37,422 bases of DNA from Synechococcaceae cyanobacterium SM2_3_2 (GTDB lineage: Bacteria; Cyanobacteriota; Cyanobacteriia; Thermostichales; Thermostichaceae). The number at the start of each line of letters is the position of its first letter. Within the stretch, counting starts at the first letter, position 1. Positions 19,147-29,683 of the stretch are shown here, in pieces. The position numbers and the translations under genes were made by a program. Location: positions 1 through 37,422 of the forward strand of contig JAAUUM010000015.1 in assembly GCA_012031565.1 (NCBI GenBank), read 5' to 3'. The notes below the pieces were generated by a model, which made no database searches, was not told the DNA's origin, and worked only from the letters and a program-made list of their open reading frames with translations.

Positions 19147-20865
19147 TTAATCTACCCTTGGAATAGTGACGATAAATGTGGTGCCAGATCCTAAAGAGGA
19201 CTCAAATGCAATGGTTCCTTGATGAAGAAACGCGCAGGTTTGAACCACCGCTAGCCCTAATCCCGTCCCTGGAATATCCCCCACATTGGATCCCCGGTAA
19301 AAAGTATTGAAAAGATGGGCTTGATCCGACTCTGGGATCCCGATACCTTGATCCCGAATTTTGATCCAGATGTGGGTCTGATCGCAGGTGAGACTGAAAA
19401 GAATGGATCCCTTTTGAGGAGAATACTTCAGCGCATTGGACACCAAATTGACCACGATTGACTGGATTAACTTGGGATCCACAAAGACTTTCTGACAGGC
19501 TTGATCTAGGCAAATATCAATATCATGGGGATCCTCCAGACTGCTTTGTACCGCTTCAATCCACTGATTACACAACACTGTCAAATTGACCAATTCGGGC
19601 GAAAAGGCCAACTTGCCTGCTTCAGCCCGATTGAGGGTGAGCAGATCATTCAACAGCTGTGTCATCAATTTGGCTGATGAACGAATCCGGCCATAGATTT
19701 TGCTCAATTGGTCTGGCGAGAGTCGATTGGATTCCAACGATTGAGCCGAAATCAAGATCGTGCTGAGGGGGGTGCGTAGCTCATGGGAGGCCATGGCAAA
19801 GATCTTCTGTTTCAGATCGCTGAGTTGGCGAGCCTGCACCAATTCTGTCTGGGCTCGCCGCAGATATTCAAAGATCATTAAAGTCAGAGCTGCCCCCATC
19901 ATCAAGGTGGCGATTGCTGCCACAGGCATGATCCACCGATCCGCAGGCGTTTGAAACTGCACCCGCCATTCTCGCCCCGCCACCTCCAACGTCTGAGTAC
20001 AGGATTGGGGGCAAAGGTAAGACTGATGCCAAGAAACAGGATCCTGTCTCTCCCTGTCCACCTGAACCCTCTTGGTGTCAGCATCATAGTGGCCCAGATA
20101 TTGCTGAGCTGCTGAGGCGGTTTGATCATAAAGGTCAAAATCAATATCAACGCTCAGATCCGTCAGGGCTTCTTGCACCACATCGGAAACCCGAAATACC
20201 CCCAGCAGATAGCCCTGAAACAGATCGCCGTTGAGCTGGGATCCATAGAGGGGTAAAAACACCAAAAAGCCAAACTGGTCAGCCGGTTCTTGCACCAAAC
20301 GAATCCGAGCTGAAGCCACAATCTGTCGGGTTTGGCGGGCGGTCTCTAGAGCTTGGCGACGGGTCAGATCGGAGGCCAAATCAAAACCCACCGCCACCTC
20401 ATTGCCCGCCAGGGGTTGCACATAGGTCACGGGCACATAGTAGGGGCGACGGGCGGCACGACTCAATTGCCCATCGAAAGAACGCTCCGTGATGCGAAAT
20501 CCTGATATGCCTAAGGTTTGCATCTCCCGCTCGAACAAATCTCGGGTGGCATCCGGCACAAAGGGAGCCCATTCCAACGCTTGGATCCCTGGGTAAGTAT
20601 CGAGGGCACGGGCCACAAACCGGGCAAACTCCTCGGGACTGACCCGCAGCTCTGCGACCTGATAAAAATCCCCCATCGCCAGCAGGACTTCGGTATAGCG
20701 GTTGAGATTGCGCTGCAAAGCGGTGGCAAGATTGTCAATCCGCTGCTGAAACTGGAGGCGATGATTGGCCACCTCACGACTGGCCACTAGCCATGTTGCT
20801 GCACTGGTGATGCCAAACCCCACCATCAAGGTCAGAGGCAACCATCGTGTTGTTTTGCTAGCCAT
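19147..20865 (-). CDS. CHASE-domain sensor histidine kinase
   Basis: N-terminal TM then CHASE-like region (YPGIQALEWAPFVPDATRDLFEREMQ); HisKA FAMASHELRTPLSTILISAQ; HATPase GTGLGLAVVQTC. Confidence 0.9.
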   Translation of the reverse strand: MASKTTRWLPLTLMVGFGITSAATWLVASREVANHRLQFQQRIDNLATALQRNLNRYTEVLLAMGDFYQVAELRVSPEEFARFVARALDTYPGIQALEWAPFVPDATRDLFEREMQTLGISGFRITERSFDGQLSRAARRPYYVPVTYVQPLAGNEVAVGFDLASDLTRRQALETARQTRQIVASARIRLVQEPADQFGFLVFLPLYGSQLNGDLFQGYLLGVFRVSDVVQEALTDLSVDIDFDLYDQTASAAQQYLGHYDADTKRVQVDRERQDPVSWHQSYLCPQSCTQTLEVAGREWRVQFQTPADRWIMPVAAIATLMMGAALTLMIFEYLRRAQTELVQARQLSDLKQKIFAMASHELRTPLSTILISAQSLESNRLSPDQLSKIYGRIRSSAKLMTQLLNDLLTLNRAEAGKLAFSPELVNLTVLCNQWIEAVQSSLEDPHDIDICLDQACQKVFVDPKLIQSIVVNLVSNALKYSPQKGSILFSLTCDQTHIWIKIRDQGIGIPESDQAHLFNTFYRGSNVGDIPGTGLGLAVVQTCAFLHQGTIAFESSLGSGTTFIVTIPRVD

Positions 20866-21146
20866 GCCAACCTTAAATTTCAGGATCCCGCGTCCCTGAA
20901 TTTGTTCACCATAGACAGAAAAGTAGTTTTATTTCGTAGTGTTTGACACGGAAGTGGGTCATACTGAGAACTACACCACAGGCTCAGGATCCCTGACAAA
21001 CAAAGTTCACCATCAAAATTGATGAAATCGACGCATCTTCCCGATTTCTTCCCGATTTAGAGCCCAATTTCTTCACCCCTTTCTACTACAGTCTCAACAA
21101 GTTTTTCTCAGCCTAACGACTTGTTGCTACTCAGAAGGGACGACCG

Positions 21147-22805
21147 ATGAAACGACGGGATTTACTCAAGCAAGGCACTGTTTTTACCGCTGGGGTTTCG
21201 CTGGCCGCCCTTTTGGGATCCCGCCCTAGTGGACGCAATCGCGCCCTGGGTCAGGCTCCAGGCACAGCAACCCTGAGTGTGGTTCGGGGTGGCGGCTTCC
21301 CCAATGGTCTGGATCTGCACCAGGTGGGGGTCAATCGACCCGCCTATGGCACCTCCTGGGTGCTCTATGACCGCCTGCTCACCTTTGGCACCAAGACCCT
21401 GGCGGATGGATCCCTGTCCTATGACTACACCGTGCTGGAGCCAGAGTTGGCCGAAAGCTGGGAAGTGGCGGAGGATCAGATGTCAGCCACCTTCTTTTTG
21501 CGACAGGATGCCACCTTTCACAATGGATCCCCGGTCACAGCGCAGGATGTGAAATGGTCTTATGACCGGGCGGTCTCGGTGGGGGGGTTTGCCACCTTCC
21601 AAATGCAGGCGGGAGCCCTAATGGAACCGGAGCAGTTTGAGGTGGTGGATGACTACACCTTCAAGGTCAACTTTATCCGACCCGACAAGCTCACCTTGAT
21701 CGATATGGCGGTGCCCATCCCGGCCATCATCAACTCAGAATTAGTCAAGCCCCACCTCACCACCGAGGATCCCTGGGGATTGGCCTGGGTCAATGCCAAC
21801 GATGCTGGGGGGGGAGCCTACCAGCTCGAAACATTTGTGCCTGATGAGCGGGTGGTCTTGGTGCGGTTTGAGGACTGGAAGTCAGGGCCACTGCCGCAGA
21901 TTCAGCGGGTGATTGAATTAAATATCCCGGAGTCTGGCAACCGCCGCGCCCTGCTGGAACGGGGAGATGTGGATATCAACTTCGATGTGGCGGAGAAAGA
22001 CATCCAAGAGTTCATCGACATGGACAAGTTTACGGTGGTGGTCACCCCCATCGAAAATTGTCTCTACACCATCGATCTCAATACCCAGCCGGAATTGGCG
22101 GGCAGTCCCAACCCCTTCAGTGATGTCAAGGTGCGACAGGCGGTCTCGTTTGCGGTGCCCTACGAGGCGATCATGTCAACCGCTATGTATGGCCAAGGGG
22201 TGCCCATGTTTGGGGGTAGCAGCACCGAGCCCAGTTCAATCGAATGGCCGCAGCCTTTCCCCTACAGCACCGATATTGAAAAAGCCAAAGAACTCCTGGC
22301 AGAGTCGGGCTATCCCGATGGGTTTGAGACCACCTTGGCCTTTGATTTGGGCACACAAGAATGGGCTGAACCGATGTGCGTATTGATCCAAGAATCACTG
22401 GCTGAAATTGGTATTCAGGTCACACTTGAAAAAGTGCCCAGTTCAAATTTCCGAGCTGTTTTGGTGGAAAAAAGTCGGCCCATGATCTCCAACAACTTTG
22501 GGGGCTGGCTCAACTATCCCGATTACTTCTTTTTCTATGCCTATCACGGCAACAATGCCACGTTTAATGGCGGCGCTTATCAAAATCCTGAGATGGACGA
22601 GATGATCGATGCGGCTTTGGCTTCCTTTCCCGGGGATCCCGTCTATGAAGATAGCGTCAAAGGCTTTCTCAAAATAGCTTTTGAAGAAGCCCCCAAAGTG
22701 GTGATGGTACAGCCGGTTTTATCGGCGGTGATGCAGTCCACCATCGGCGGCTATCAATACTGGTTTCATCGCCAATTGGACTACCGCCAGCTGACCAAAG
22801 CCTAA
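21147..22805 (+). CDS. ABC transporter substrate-binding protein, family 5 (peptide/nickel type), with a twin-arginine-like N-terminus
   Basis: MKRRDLLKQG leader; SWEVAEDQMSATFFLRQDATFHNGSPVTAQDVKWSYDR is typical of SBP_bac_5. Confidence 0.92.
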   Translation: MKRRDLLKQGTVFTAGVSLAALLGSRPSGRNRALGQAPGTATLSVVRGGGFPNGLDLHQVGVNRPAYGTSWVLYDRLLTFGTKTLADGSLSYDYTVLEPELAESWEVAEDQMSATFFLRQDATFHNGSPVTAQDVKWSYDRAVSVGGFATFQMQAGALMEPEQFEVVDDYTFKVNFIRPDKLTLIDMAVPIPAIINSELVKPHLTTEDPWGLAWVNANDAGGGAYQLETFVPDERVVLVRFEDWKSGPLPQIQRVIELNIPESGNRRALLERGDVDINFDVAEKDIQEFIDMDKFTVVVTPIENCLYTIDLNTQPELAGSPNPFSDVKVRQAVSFAVPYEAIMSTAMYGQGVPMFGGSSTEPSSIEWPQPFPYSTDIEKAKELLAESGYPDGFETTLAFDLGTQEWAEPMCVLIQESLAEIGIQVTLEKVPSSNFRAVLVEKSRPMISNNFGGWLNYPDYFFFYAYHGNNATFNGGAYQNPEMDEMIDAALASFPGDPVYEDSVKGFLKIAFEEAPKVVMVQPVLSAVMQSTIGGYQYWFHRQLDYRQLTKA

Positions 22806-22859
22806 AGGCAGCCTGAGGGGATCCCGCTTCAATCGACCTCAGGGATCCCTAGCTTTAGG
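22801..22859 (+). promoter_or_regulatory. Nested intercistronic stem structure between binding-protein and permease genes
   Basis: Outer arms CCTAAAG (22801-22807)/CTTTAGG (22853-22859); inner arms CCTGAGG (22812-22818)/CCTCAGG (22837-22843). Two GGGATCCC copies sit between or around them. Confidence 0.4.
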
Positions 22860-22890
22860 GTGCCTGCCTCATCTTCAGGAGAATCTGTTT

Positions 22891-23919
22891 ATGTCTCGTC
22901 CCACCCTGGTCAAGACCGTTGCCCAACGGGTTTTGGATGCCATCCCCAGCATCATTGGGGTGATCATCATCACCTTTCTCTTGGCCCGCGCCCTACCAGG
23001 GGATCCCGCTGCCTATTTTGCCGGAGCGGCGGCTTCTCAAGAGGCCATCGACCAAATTCGCGTCACGTTGGGTCTAGATCGCAGTGTACCGGAGCAGTTT
23101 TTGATCTATATCGGCGATCTGGTGCAGGGGGACTGGGGTAACTCCCTCACCACGGGCCAGCCGGTCTTGACAGATTTATCCCGCCGTTTGCCTGCTTCAT
23201 TGGAACTGACATTGGCGGGCTTGATTCTGGCCATCGCGGTGGCCTTGCCCCTGGGGGTGCTGGCGGCGACCCGTCCGGGATCCTGGATGGATCATGCGGT
23301 GCGGGTCTTGGGCACAGCCGGGGTATCGTTGCCCACCTTCTTCACCGGGCTGCTGCTGATCTATGTGCTCTATTTTCGCCTGGGTTGGGCTCCTGCCCCG
23401 CTGGGTCGGCTGGGATTATTCGACTCTCCACCGCCTGGGGTGACGGGCCTGTATCTGATCGATAGCTTGCTGGCCAGACAGTGGGGCACTTTTGGGGCGG
23501 CTTTTCGGCAGCTGATCTTGCCCGCCGTCACCTTGGGGCTATTTGCCCTGGCTCCTTTGGCCCGCGTCACACGGGCGTCGATGCTGGGGATCCTATCGGG
23601 TGATTTCATCCGCACAGCCGTGGCCAGTGGTCTCTCTCCACGGATGATCCTGTTTGGCTATGCCTTTCGCAATGCCATGTTGCCGGTGCTGACCACCTTG
23701 GGCATCGTCTTCTCGTTTTTGTTGGGGGCCAACGTGCTGGTGGAAAAGGTCTTTGCTTGGCCCGGAATTGGATCCTATGCGGTCTCGGCTCTGGTGGCTT
23801 CAGACTATGCCCCGGTGCAGGGCTTTGTGCTGACCATGTCGTTGTTGTATATCGCCCTCAACCTCGCCTTGGATATTCTCTATACCGCCGTGGATCCCCG
23901 TGCAGGAGCAGACGCATGA
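22891..23919 (+). CDS. ABC transporter permease, DppB/OppB type
   Basis: 342 aa; LARALPGDPAAYFAG, LGLDRSVPEQFLIYIGDLVQGDWGNSL, NVLVEKVFAWPGIGSYAVSAL. Confidence 0.93.
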   Translation: MSRPTLVKTVAQRVLDAIPSIIGVIIITFLLARALPGDPAAYFAGAAASQEAIDQIRVTLGLDRSVPEQFLIYIGDLVQGDWGNSLTTGQPVLTDLSRRLPASLELTLAGLILAIAVALPLGVLAATRPGSWMDHAVRVLGTAGVSLPTFFTGLLLIYVLYFRLGWAPAPLGRLGLFDSPPPGVTGLYLIDSLLARQWGTFGAAFRQLILPAVTLGLFALAPLARVTRASMLGILSGDFIRTAVASGLSPRMILFGYAFRNAMLPVLTTLGIVFSFLLGANVLVEKVFAWPGIGSYAVSALVASDYAPVQGFVLTMSLLYIALNLALDILYTAVDPRAGADA

Positions 23920-24761
23920 GCCTTAGCCTTACCCATGCTCGCTATGTGATGAGCGAGAACAAAGTCACGTTTGGAGCTTTTGCTCTGTTTTTCCTCTTGG
24001 TCTTGTTTGCGCTGTTTGGGAGTGCCATCGCCCCCTACAACCCCTTGGCCAGCGACGCCAGCATTGCCCTTAGCCCCCCCTCTTGGGGACACTGGTTTGG
24101 CACCGATCAGCTGGGCCGAGATGTGCTCAGCCGAGTCATGGTGGCCACCCGTCTCGATCTGGGCATCGCTCTGGCGGCGGTGCTGTTGTCCTTTGGATTG
24201 GGCAGCGCTATGGGGGTCTCAGCGGGCTATTACGGTGGCTGGTGGGATCGCATCGTCAGCCGCATCATCGACACCATCATGGCCTTCCCGTTATTCATCT
24301 TGGCGATGGGCTTGGTGGCGGCTCTGGGCAATACTGTCGAGAACATCATCTATGCCACGGCCATCATCAACCTGCCCCTCTATGCGCGGGTGATTCGCTC
24401 GGAGGTGCTGGTGCGGCGCAAAGCGGGGTATGTGGAGGCAGCTCGCCTCAGTGGCAACCGCGACTGGCGGATCATGGCCTTCCATCTGTTTCCCAATGTG
24501 CTGCCGGTGATGATGGTTCACATCTCTCTGAATATGGGGTGGGCAATTTTGAATGCGGCGGGCCTCTCCTTCATTGGACTGGGGGTACGGCCTCCCACCG
24601 CCGAGTGGGGAATCATGGTGGCCGAAGGAGCCACCTACATCATTTCGGGAGAGTGGTGGATGGCGATGTTTCCCGGCTTGGTGCTGATGATCGCGGTGTT
24701 TTGCTTCAACTTGCTGGGGGATGGCCTGCGAGATTTGATCGATCCCCGGATGAGAACCTAG
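23916..24761 (+). CDS. ABC transporter permease, DppC/OppC type
   Basis: HWFGTDQLGRDVLSRVMVATRLDL, EAARLSGNRDWRIMAFHLFPNVLP, FIGLGVRPPTAEWGIMVAEG. ATGA overlap with the preceding permease. Confidence 0.92.
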   Translation: MSLSLTHARYVMSENKVTFGAFALFFLLVLFALFGSAIAPYNPLASDASIALSPPSWGHWFGTDQLGRDVLSRVMVATRLDLGIALAAVLLSFGLGSAMGVSAGYYGGWWDRIVSRIIDTIMAFPLFILAMGLVAALGNTVENIIYATAIINLPLYARVIRSEVLVRRKAGYVEAARLSGNRDWRIMAFHLFPNVLPVMMVHISLNMGWAILNAAGLSFIGLGVRPPTAEWGIMVAEGATYIISGEWWMAMFPGLVLMIAVFCFNLLGDGLRDLIDPRMRT

Positions 24762-24847
24762 AGATTTTGTTGTGAACAGGTTTTCCGACATCCTCCCCCC
24801 GTTTCAAAAAGAGACCTTGGGAACACAACACTTCACAGGAGTGGATC

Positions 24848-25852
24848 ATGTCATTACTCTCGGTAGACCAGCTTTCGGTTGAGTTTCGTACCCGCAGTGG
24901 GGTGGTGAGAGCCTTGGAGGATGTCAGCTTCACGGTCAATCGGGGCGAGACGGTGGCCTTGGTGGGGGAGAGCGGCTCGGGGAAATCTGTCACCGCCTTT
25001 ACCCTGATGGGGATCCTCGATCGGGCGGGCAGAGTCACCGCTGGCCAAGCGCTGTTTCGGGCTGACGGGAGCGAGATTGATTTACTCAAAGCCCCCGAAC
25101 GGCAACTGCGGCAGTTGCGGGGCAAAGATCTCTCCATGATCTTTCAAAATCCTCGCACGGCCCTCAATCCCATCCGCAAGGTGGGCAAGCAAATTGAGGA
25201 TGTCCTGCGGGCACATGCCGGACTGCCGACAGAGCAGCTCAAACCCCGCGCCATCGAGCTATTGGCCAGTGTCAGGATCCCGGATCCCGAGCGCCGCTAC
25301 AATGCCTACCCCTATGAATTGTCAGGCGGACTGTGCCAACGGATCATGATCGCTTTGGCGCTGGCCTGTGCCCCCAAGCTGCTGATTGCCGATGAGCCGA
25401 CCACAGGCTTGGATGTCACCACCCAGGCGACGGTGATGAATCTGATCCAAGAGTTGTCTCAGCAGTTTCAGATGGCCACCGTGTTGATCACCCATGATTT
25501 GGCCTTAGCGTCGGAGTACTGCGACCGCATTGTGGTCATGCACGCGGGCCATGTGGTGGAGCGTGCCCCCACCCATCGTTTATTTCGCCATCCGGCCCAT
25601 CCTTACACCGCCAAACTGATCGCCGCCACCCCAGAACCCCACAAAGGTTTTGCAGATCTGTTGCCGATCTTGGGCAATCTGCCGGACTTACGTTCGCCAT
25701 TGCTGCCCCCCTGCCGTTTTAGCCAGCGCTGCGAGCGGTTTACCTCCCTGTGTCAACAGGATCCCTTGCAACACCTTCAGATCGAACCGGAGCATGTGGT
25801 GTCCTGCTGGCATCCACTCGATGCCCAGACCTCTCAGCCTGTGGTGGCCTGA
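24848..25852 (+). CDS. ABC transporter ATP-binding protein, DppD/OppD type
   Basis: Walker [10 protein letters not shown], signature LSGGLCQR, Walker [15 protein letters not shown]-terminal oligopeptide/dipeptide Cys motif region. Confidence 0.94.
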   Translation: MSLLSVDQLSVEFRTRSGVVRALEDVSFTVNRGETVALVGESGSGKSVTAFTLMGILDRAGRVTAGQALFRADGSEIDLLKAPERQLRQLRGKDLSMIFQNPRTALNPIRKVGKQIEDVLRAHAGLPTEQLKPRAIELLASVRIPDPERRYNAYPYELSGGLCQRIMIALALACAPKLLIADEPTTGLDVTTQATVMNLIQELSQQFQMATVLITHDLALASEYCDRIVVMHAGHVVERAPTHRLFRHPAHPYTAKLIAATPEPHKGFADLLPILGNLPDLRSPLLPPCRFSQRCERFTSLCQQDPLQHLQIEPEHVVSCWHPLDAQTSQPVVA

Positions 25853-25907
25853 TTCCCTTTGGTGCTACCAGTGCCCCTGGATCCCTGTCCTTTATTGGTG
25901 AACTGAC

Positions 25908-26942
25908 ATGAATGGAACCGTAAGCACCCACCCTCAGCCCAGCCTGACCACCGCCAGCTCCCCCAGGGATCTGCTTGGGGTGAGCAACTTAAGCAAGCGA
26001 TTTCCCGTGGGGCGGGGCCAACACCTCTATGCGGTTGACCAGTTGGATTTCTCCATTGGCCAAGGAGAGAGTGTGGGTTTGGTGGGTGAATCGGGCTGCG
26101 GCAAATCCACCCTGATTCGATTGATCACTCGATTATTGGATCCCAGTCAGGGGGAGATTTGGTTTGAGGGCACTCTGATCAGCGGGATCCCGGTGCGGCA
26201 GTTTGTTCAGCATCCAGTCCGGGCGCAGTTGCAGATGGTCTTTCAGGATCCCTCCGATAGTCTCAACCCCCGCTTTACAGCGTTGGACACCATCACCGAG
26301 CCGATCAAACGACTGACCCAGACCAGAGATGCTCAGGTACTCCGGCAACGAGCCGAAGAATTGGCGGATTGGGTGGGCCTGCCTACCGCCCTGTTGAGTC
26401 GCTATCCCCACCAGCTCTCGGGGGGTCAAAAGGCCAGAGTTGGCATTGCCCGCGCCATCGCCCTCAATCCCAAATTGTTAATCCTGGACGAACCGACCTC
26501 AGCTTTGGATGTGTCAGTCCAGGCGATCATCCTCCACTTACTGGCGGATCTAAAAGCTCGTTTGGGCATGAGCTATCTGTTTGTCTCGCACGATCTCAAC
26601 GTGGTGCGTCTGCTCTGCGATCGGATTATGGTCATGTATTTGGGCAAGATCGTGGAGACGGGGCCAGCGGAGCAGATCTTTAACCATCCTCAGCATCCCT
26701 ATACGCAGGCTTTGATCACGGCGATCCCCAGTTTTGAGGCGAAACCTAAGCCGATTGCATTGGCGGGAGAGCCTCGCAGCCCTATCGACCCCGATGCCAA
26801 GGTTTGTCGACTCTATGGCCGCTGCGCTCAGGCCACCGAGCGGTGTCAGCAAGAAAGTCCAGTGCTACGTGCCATCGCCCACGACCATAGTGTGGCCTGC
26901 CACTACCCGCTGTCTGAATCGGCTGGGGTGCCCTCGATGTGA
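25908..26942 (+). CDS. ABC transporter ATP-binding protein, DppF/OppF type
   Basis: Walker A GESGCGKST, signature LSGGQKAR, Walker B LLILDEPTSALDVSVQ. Confidence 0.94.
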   Translation: MNGTVSTHPQPSLTTASSPRDLLGVSNLSKRFPVGRGQHLYAVDQLDFSIGQGESVGLVGESGCGKSTLIRLITRLLDPSQGEIWFEGTLISGIPVRQFVQHPVRAQLQMVFQDPSDSLNPRFTALDTITEPIKRLTQTRDAQVLRQRAEELADWVGLPTALLSRYPHQLSGGQKARVGIARAIALNPKLLILDEPTSALDVSVQAIILHLLADLKARLGMSYLFVSHDLNVVRLLCDRIMVMYLGKIVETGPAEQIFNHPQHPYTQALITAIPSFEAKPKPIALAGEPRSPIDPDAKVCRLYGRCAQATERCQQESPVLRAIAHDHSVACHYPLSESAGVPSM

Positions 26943-26955
26943 TGTCGGCAAGATA

Positions 26956-27429
26956 TCAAAACGCACATCCGGGATGGACGGGATCCTGACTGGCCAGATC
27001 CACAGCAAAGTCTAGGGGTAGCTCCACCGTCTCAAATCCTTCCGCCACCGTTCCTTGCATCGCTTGAGTCCCATACCCATCCGGATCCAGGTGGGCGCGA
27101 ACAATCACCTCTTGCTCTGGTGAAAGAGCCACTGCTCCGCCTGAGCGGGTAAAGGGCTGCTCGTCCACATGGCTGTGAAACAGGATCCGTCGATAGAGCA
27201 GCTCTCCCTCTGGGGTCAGCACCTCCCACCAGTTGGCATACTGATCGCAGCCCGTATCAGGACTCTCAATGGTGACGGCGAACTGATAGGCCAAGGGATC
27301 CCCGCTGATCTCAACAGCGATCACCTCAGCTTGGGGAGACAAGGGTTGAGCTGTGCCGGGACTGCCCAGCAAAGAACTGGATATCATCAGGATTCCGATC
27401 CAGAGCCGTTTCATGAGTTTGATGATCAC
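26956..27429 (-). CDS. Hypothetical secreted/periplasmic protein
   Basis: 157 aa with N-terminal signal-like hydrophobic segment (RLWIGILMISSSLLGSPGTAQ). Confidence 0.65.
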   Translation of the reverse strand: MIIKLMKRLWIGILMISSSLLGSPGTAQPLSPQAEVIAVEISGDPLAYQFAVTIESPDTGCDQYANWWEVLTPEGELLYRRILFHSHVDEQPFTRSGGAVALSPEQEVIVRAHLDPDGYGTQAMQGTVAEGFETVELPLDFAVDLASQDPVHPGCAF

Positions 27430-27443
27430 TCTCCAACAGTATT

Positions 27444-28087
27444 CTAGGAAAATTTAGTCTGTTGCAAAACGGTCAAAACTGCCTGGGTGCGATCCCGAAC
27501 TCCCAGCTTGTGCAGGATGGAATGGACATGAACCCTGACAGTGCCCGTGCTGATGAACAAGTCTGTGGCGATCTCTTGGTTGCTTTTGCCCTGAGCCATG
27601 AGCAGCAGAATTTCTTGCGGGGGGTAAGGGTATCCCATTGGGCAGGCTGTAAAGGGGGGGTGAGACCCTGGCGCAGGGAAGCAGTGGCGGTGGGATCCCA
27701 CCAAGAGGCCCCGGCCACAATAGAGCGAATGGCCAGTAAAAGAGAGTCTGCCGGGATCCCTTTGAGACAGTAACCTGCGGATCCGGCTTGGATCAATTGG
27801 GCGATCAGGCTGGGGCGAGAGTGGGATGTGAGGATGAGGATGGGCAGTTGGGGATGGCTGTTTTGGAGTTGACGGCAGGTTTCCAGGCCGCCTAAGCCGG
27901 GTAAGCCAATGTCGAGAATCACAGCATCGAGAGGTTGCGATTGGGCGATATCGAGAGCAGTCTCGCCGTCTTCAGCCTCCAAAAGAGATAGAACATCCGG
28001 CTCTTGGCGCAAGCGGGTGGCAAGTCCGAGACGGAATAGTTCATCATCCTCGACCAGTAGTAAATGTAAGGGCTGACTCATCGTCAT
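27444..28087 (-). pseudogene. NarL/LuxR-type response regulator, frameshifted between REC and HTH
   Basis: ORF 27473-28087 carries REC (LLLVEDDELFRLGL, VILDIGLPGLGGLE) then WDTLTPR. The LuxR HTH (EILLLMAQGKSNQEIATDLFISTGTVRVHVHSILHKLGVRDRTQAV) continues in the frame of ORF 27444-27704. Confidence 0.85.
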
Positions 28088-29157
28088 CAGGGGTAAAAGG
28101 GGATCCTTACTTCCAATTTTGCGCCTCGGTGGGGGCGATTTTCGGCCCAGATTTTGCCGTGGTGGGCTTCGATGATTTGGCGACTGAGATAAAGTCCTAA
28201 CCCGGTGCCTGTGGTTTGTCGCTGATTTTCTCCTTGATAAAAACGCTCGAAGAGATGGGGCAGTTCGGGGGGAGGGATCCCTTGCCCTTGATCCAATACT
28301 TGCAGACTACAGTGATGGCCGTCGGATCCCAGCTTCAGATCCACTCGTCCGCCACGGGGGGAATGTTGGATGGCATTGATCAGCAGGTTGGAGAGGACGC
28401 GCCGCAGTTGGAGGGGATCCCCCTGCAGGAGAAGGGTGGGGCGAAATTCGGAGTGGAGGGGGCTAACCCGTAGGGTGATGCGGCGATGGGTGGCTAGATC
28501 TGTCAGGCTGGCAGCGGTGTCTTCGGCCAGGGCAAAGATATCGACGGTTTCGGGGTGCAGATGTAAGCCTTCTAGGTCGATGCGATAGACATCGACCAGG
28601 GTTTCCACCAGTTGCAGGGTGGTGCGTTGACTGCGGGCCATGATACTGAGCACCTGTTTTTGGGCGGGACTCAGGGATCCGAAGTGTCCTTGGAGAAGCA
28701 GAGATAGGGTTTCTAGGGATCCCAGCAGGGGGGTTTTTAGGTCGTGGGTGAGGGTGGCGTCAAAGTCCTCTCTAATTTGGACAAGGTGTTGGGCGGCTTG
28801 CAGTTGGGCTTGTTGTTGAAGCAAGGTCTGTTGGCGCTCTTGATTGATGGCCGCCAGGATCCCGGTGACCGCAAGGGCTAGACAGGCGATCAGGCGGTTC
28901 AAAAGATCGACACTGGAGTAAGCAGAAGGATCGGGGATCCACAGGTTGGAGAGGGTGAGGAGGATGGAGAGAGGAATGGTGAGACGGATCCAGTCTTTGC
29001 CGCTGAGCAGGATAGGGCCTGTGTAGAGATAGCCAAAGACATAGGGAACAGGGGTCAGATATTCCAGCATCAAAATAATGACAAAGAGTGCCACCAAGCG
29101 CAGTCTGTGGGGGGATGACAAAGGCATAGCGAGTATGGAGCTGCAAAGTGTTGTCAT
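28087..29157 (-). CDS. Membrane sensor histidine kinase
   Basis: Hydrophobic N-terminus; HisKA FDATLTHDLKTPLLGSLETL; N box LLINAIQHSPRGG; GTGLGLYLSRQIIEAHHG. Confidence 0.9.
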   Translation of the reverse strand: MTTLCSSILAMPLSSPHRLRLVALFVIILMLEYLTPVPYVFGYLYTGPILLSGKDWIRLTIPLSILLTLSNLWIPDPSAYSSVDLLNRLIACLALAVTGILAAINQERQQTLLQQQAQLQAAQHLVQIREDFDATLTHDLKTPLLGSLETLSLLLQGHFGSLSPAQKQVLSIMARSQRTTLQLVETLVDVYRIDLEGLHLHPETVDIFALAEDTAASLTDLATHRRITLRVSPLHSEFRPTLLLQGDPLQLRRVLSNLLINAIQHSPRGGRVDLKLGSDGHHCSLQVLDQGQGIPPPELPHLFERFYQGENQRQTTGTGLGLYLSRQIIEAHHGKIWAENRPHRGAKLEVRIPFYP

Positions 29158-29375
29158 AGCGCAAAAGGGTCAGGGTTGAGAAGAGATCCTGTGGCAAGAG
29201 TCGGGATCTATATCTCAGGGTATAGAAGGTCTATATCCAGACGTATGTTTTGACGTTCAAATGAGCGTCAGAGCATTTTTAGGGGGACATTTTCCTTCAT
29301 GATTGAACTGTGCCTAAGTTGAACTAACCCGCAGGCAGACCTTTTTAGGTTAGATGCTCCCATCTAAAACGAATT

Positions 29376-29645
29376 ATGAAAGACATTGCACCTGTAACCA
29401 TGCAGGTCTGGATTCAACCTCATAGTCTTTATGCTGGTAAACGGCTGAGCGATATTCCTCTGCCAGAGGGTTGTTACCTACTAGGATTGGTCAGAGATCA
29501 TCGACTGCTTGAAGATAATTCAGATCTTGAAATTGAGATTAATGATTACATTTTGGCCGTAGCTTTGGATCCCACTCATACCGCTCATCTTGACTCAGTT
29601 TTGAAGCGAATTGAGAAGCATATTGAGATGACTGGTGCAGAATAA
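29376..29645 (+). CDS. Small protein resembling a stand-alone RCK_C/TrkA-C domain (copy 1)
   Basis: 89 aa; [48 protein letters not shown] follows the RCK_C pattern (S-x-GK-L-L-x-Lp....R...D.ILav). Confidence 0.6.
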   Translation: MKDIAPVTMQVWIQPHSLYAGKRLSDIPLPEGCYLLGLVRDHRLLEDNSDLEIEINDYILAVALDPTHTAHLDSVLKRIEKHIEMTGAE

Positions 29646-29683
29646 AACATCTGAGATAGTCAGCGTTTCCTCAGAGATCAATT

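Noticed and set aside
24083-24775. 230-aa ORF overlapping the second permease
   Set aside because: Alternative frame of the DppC-type gene; low-complexity Gly/His/Ser translation.
29160-29375. c-di-AMP (ydaO-type) riboswitch upstream of the RCK_C/kdp genes
   Set aside because: I could not recognise the conserved ydaO core by eye; only weak short hairpins. An Infernal search would be decisive.
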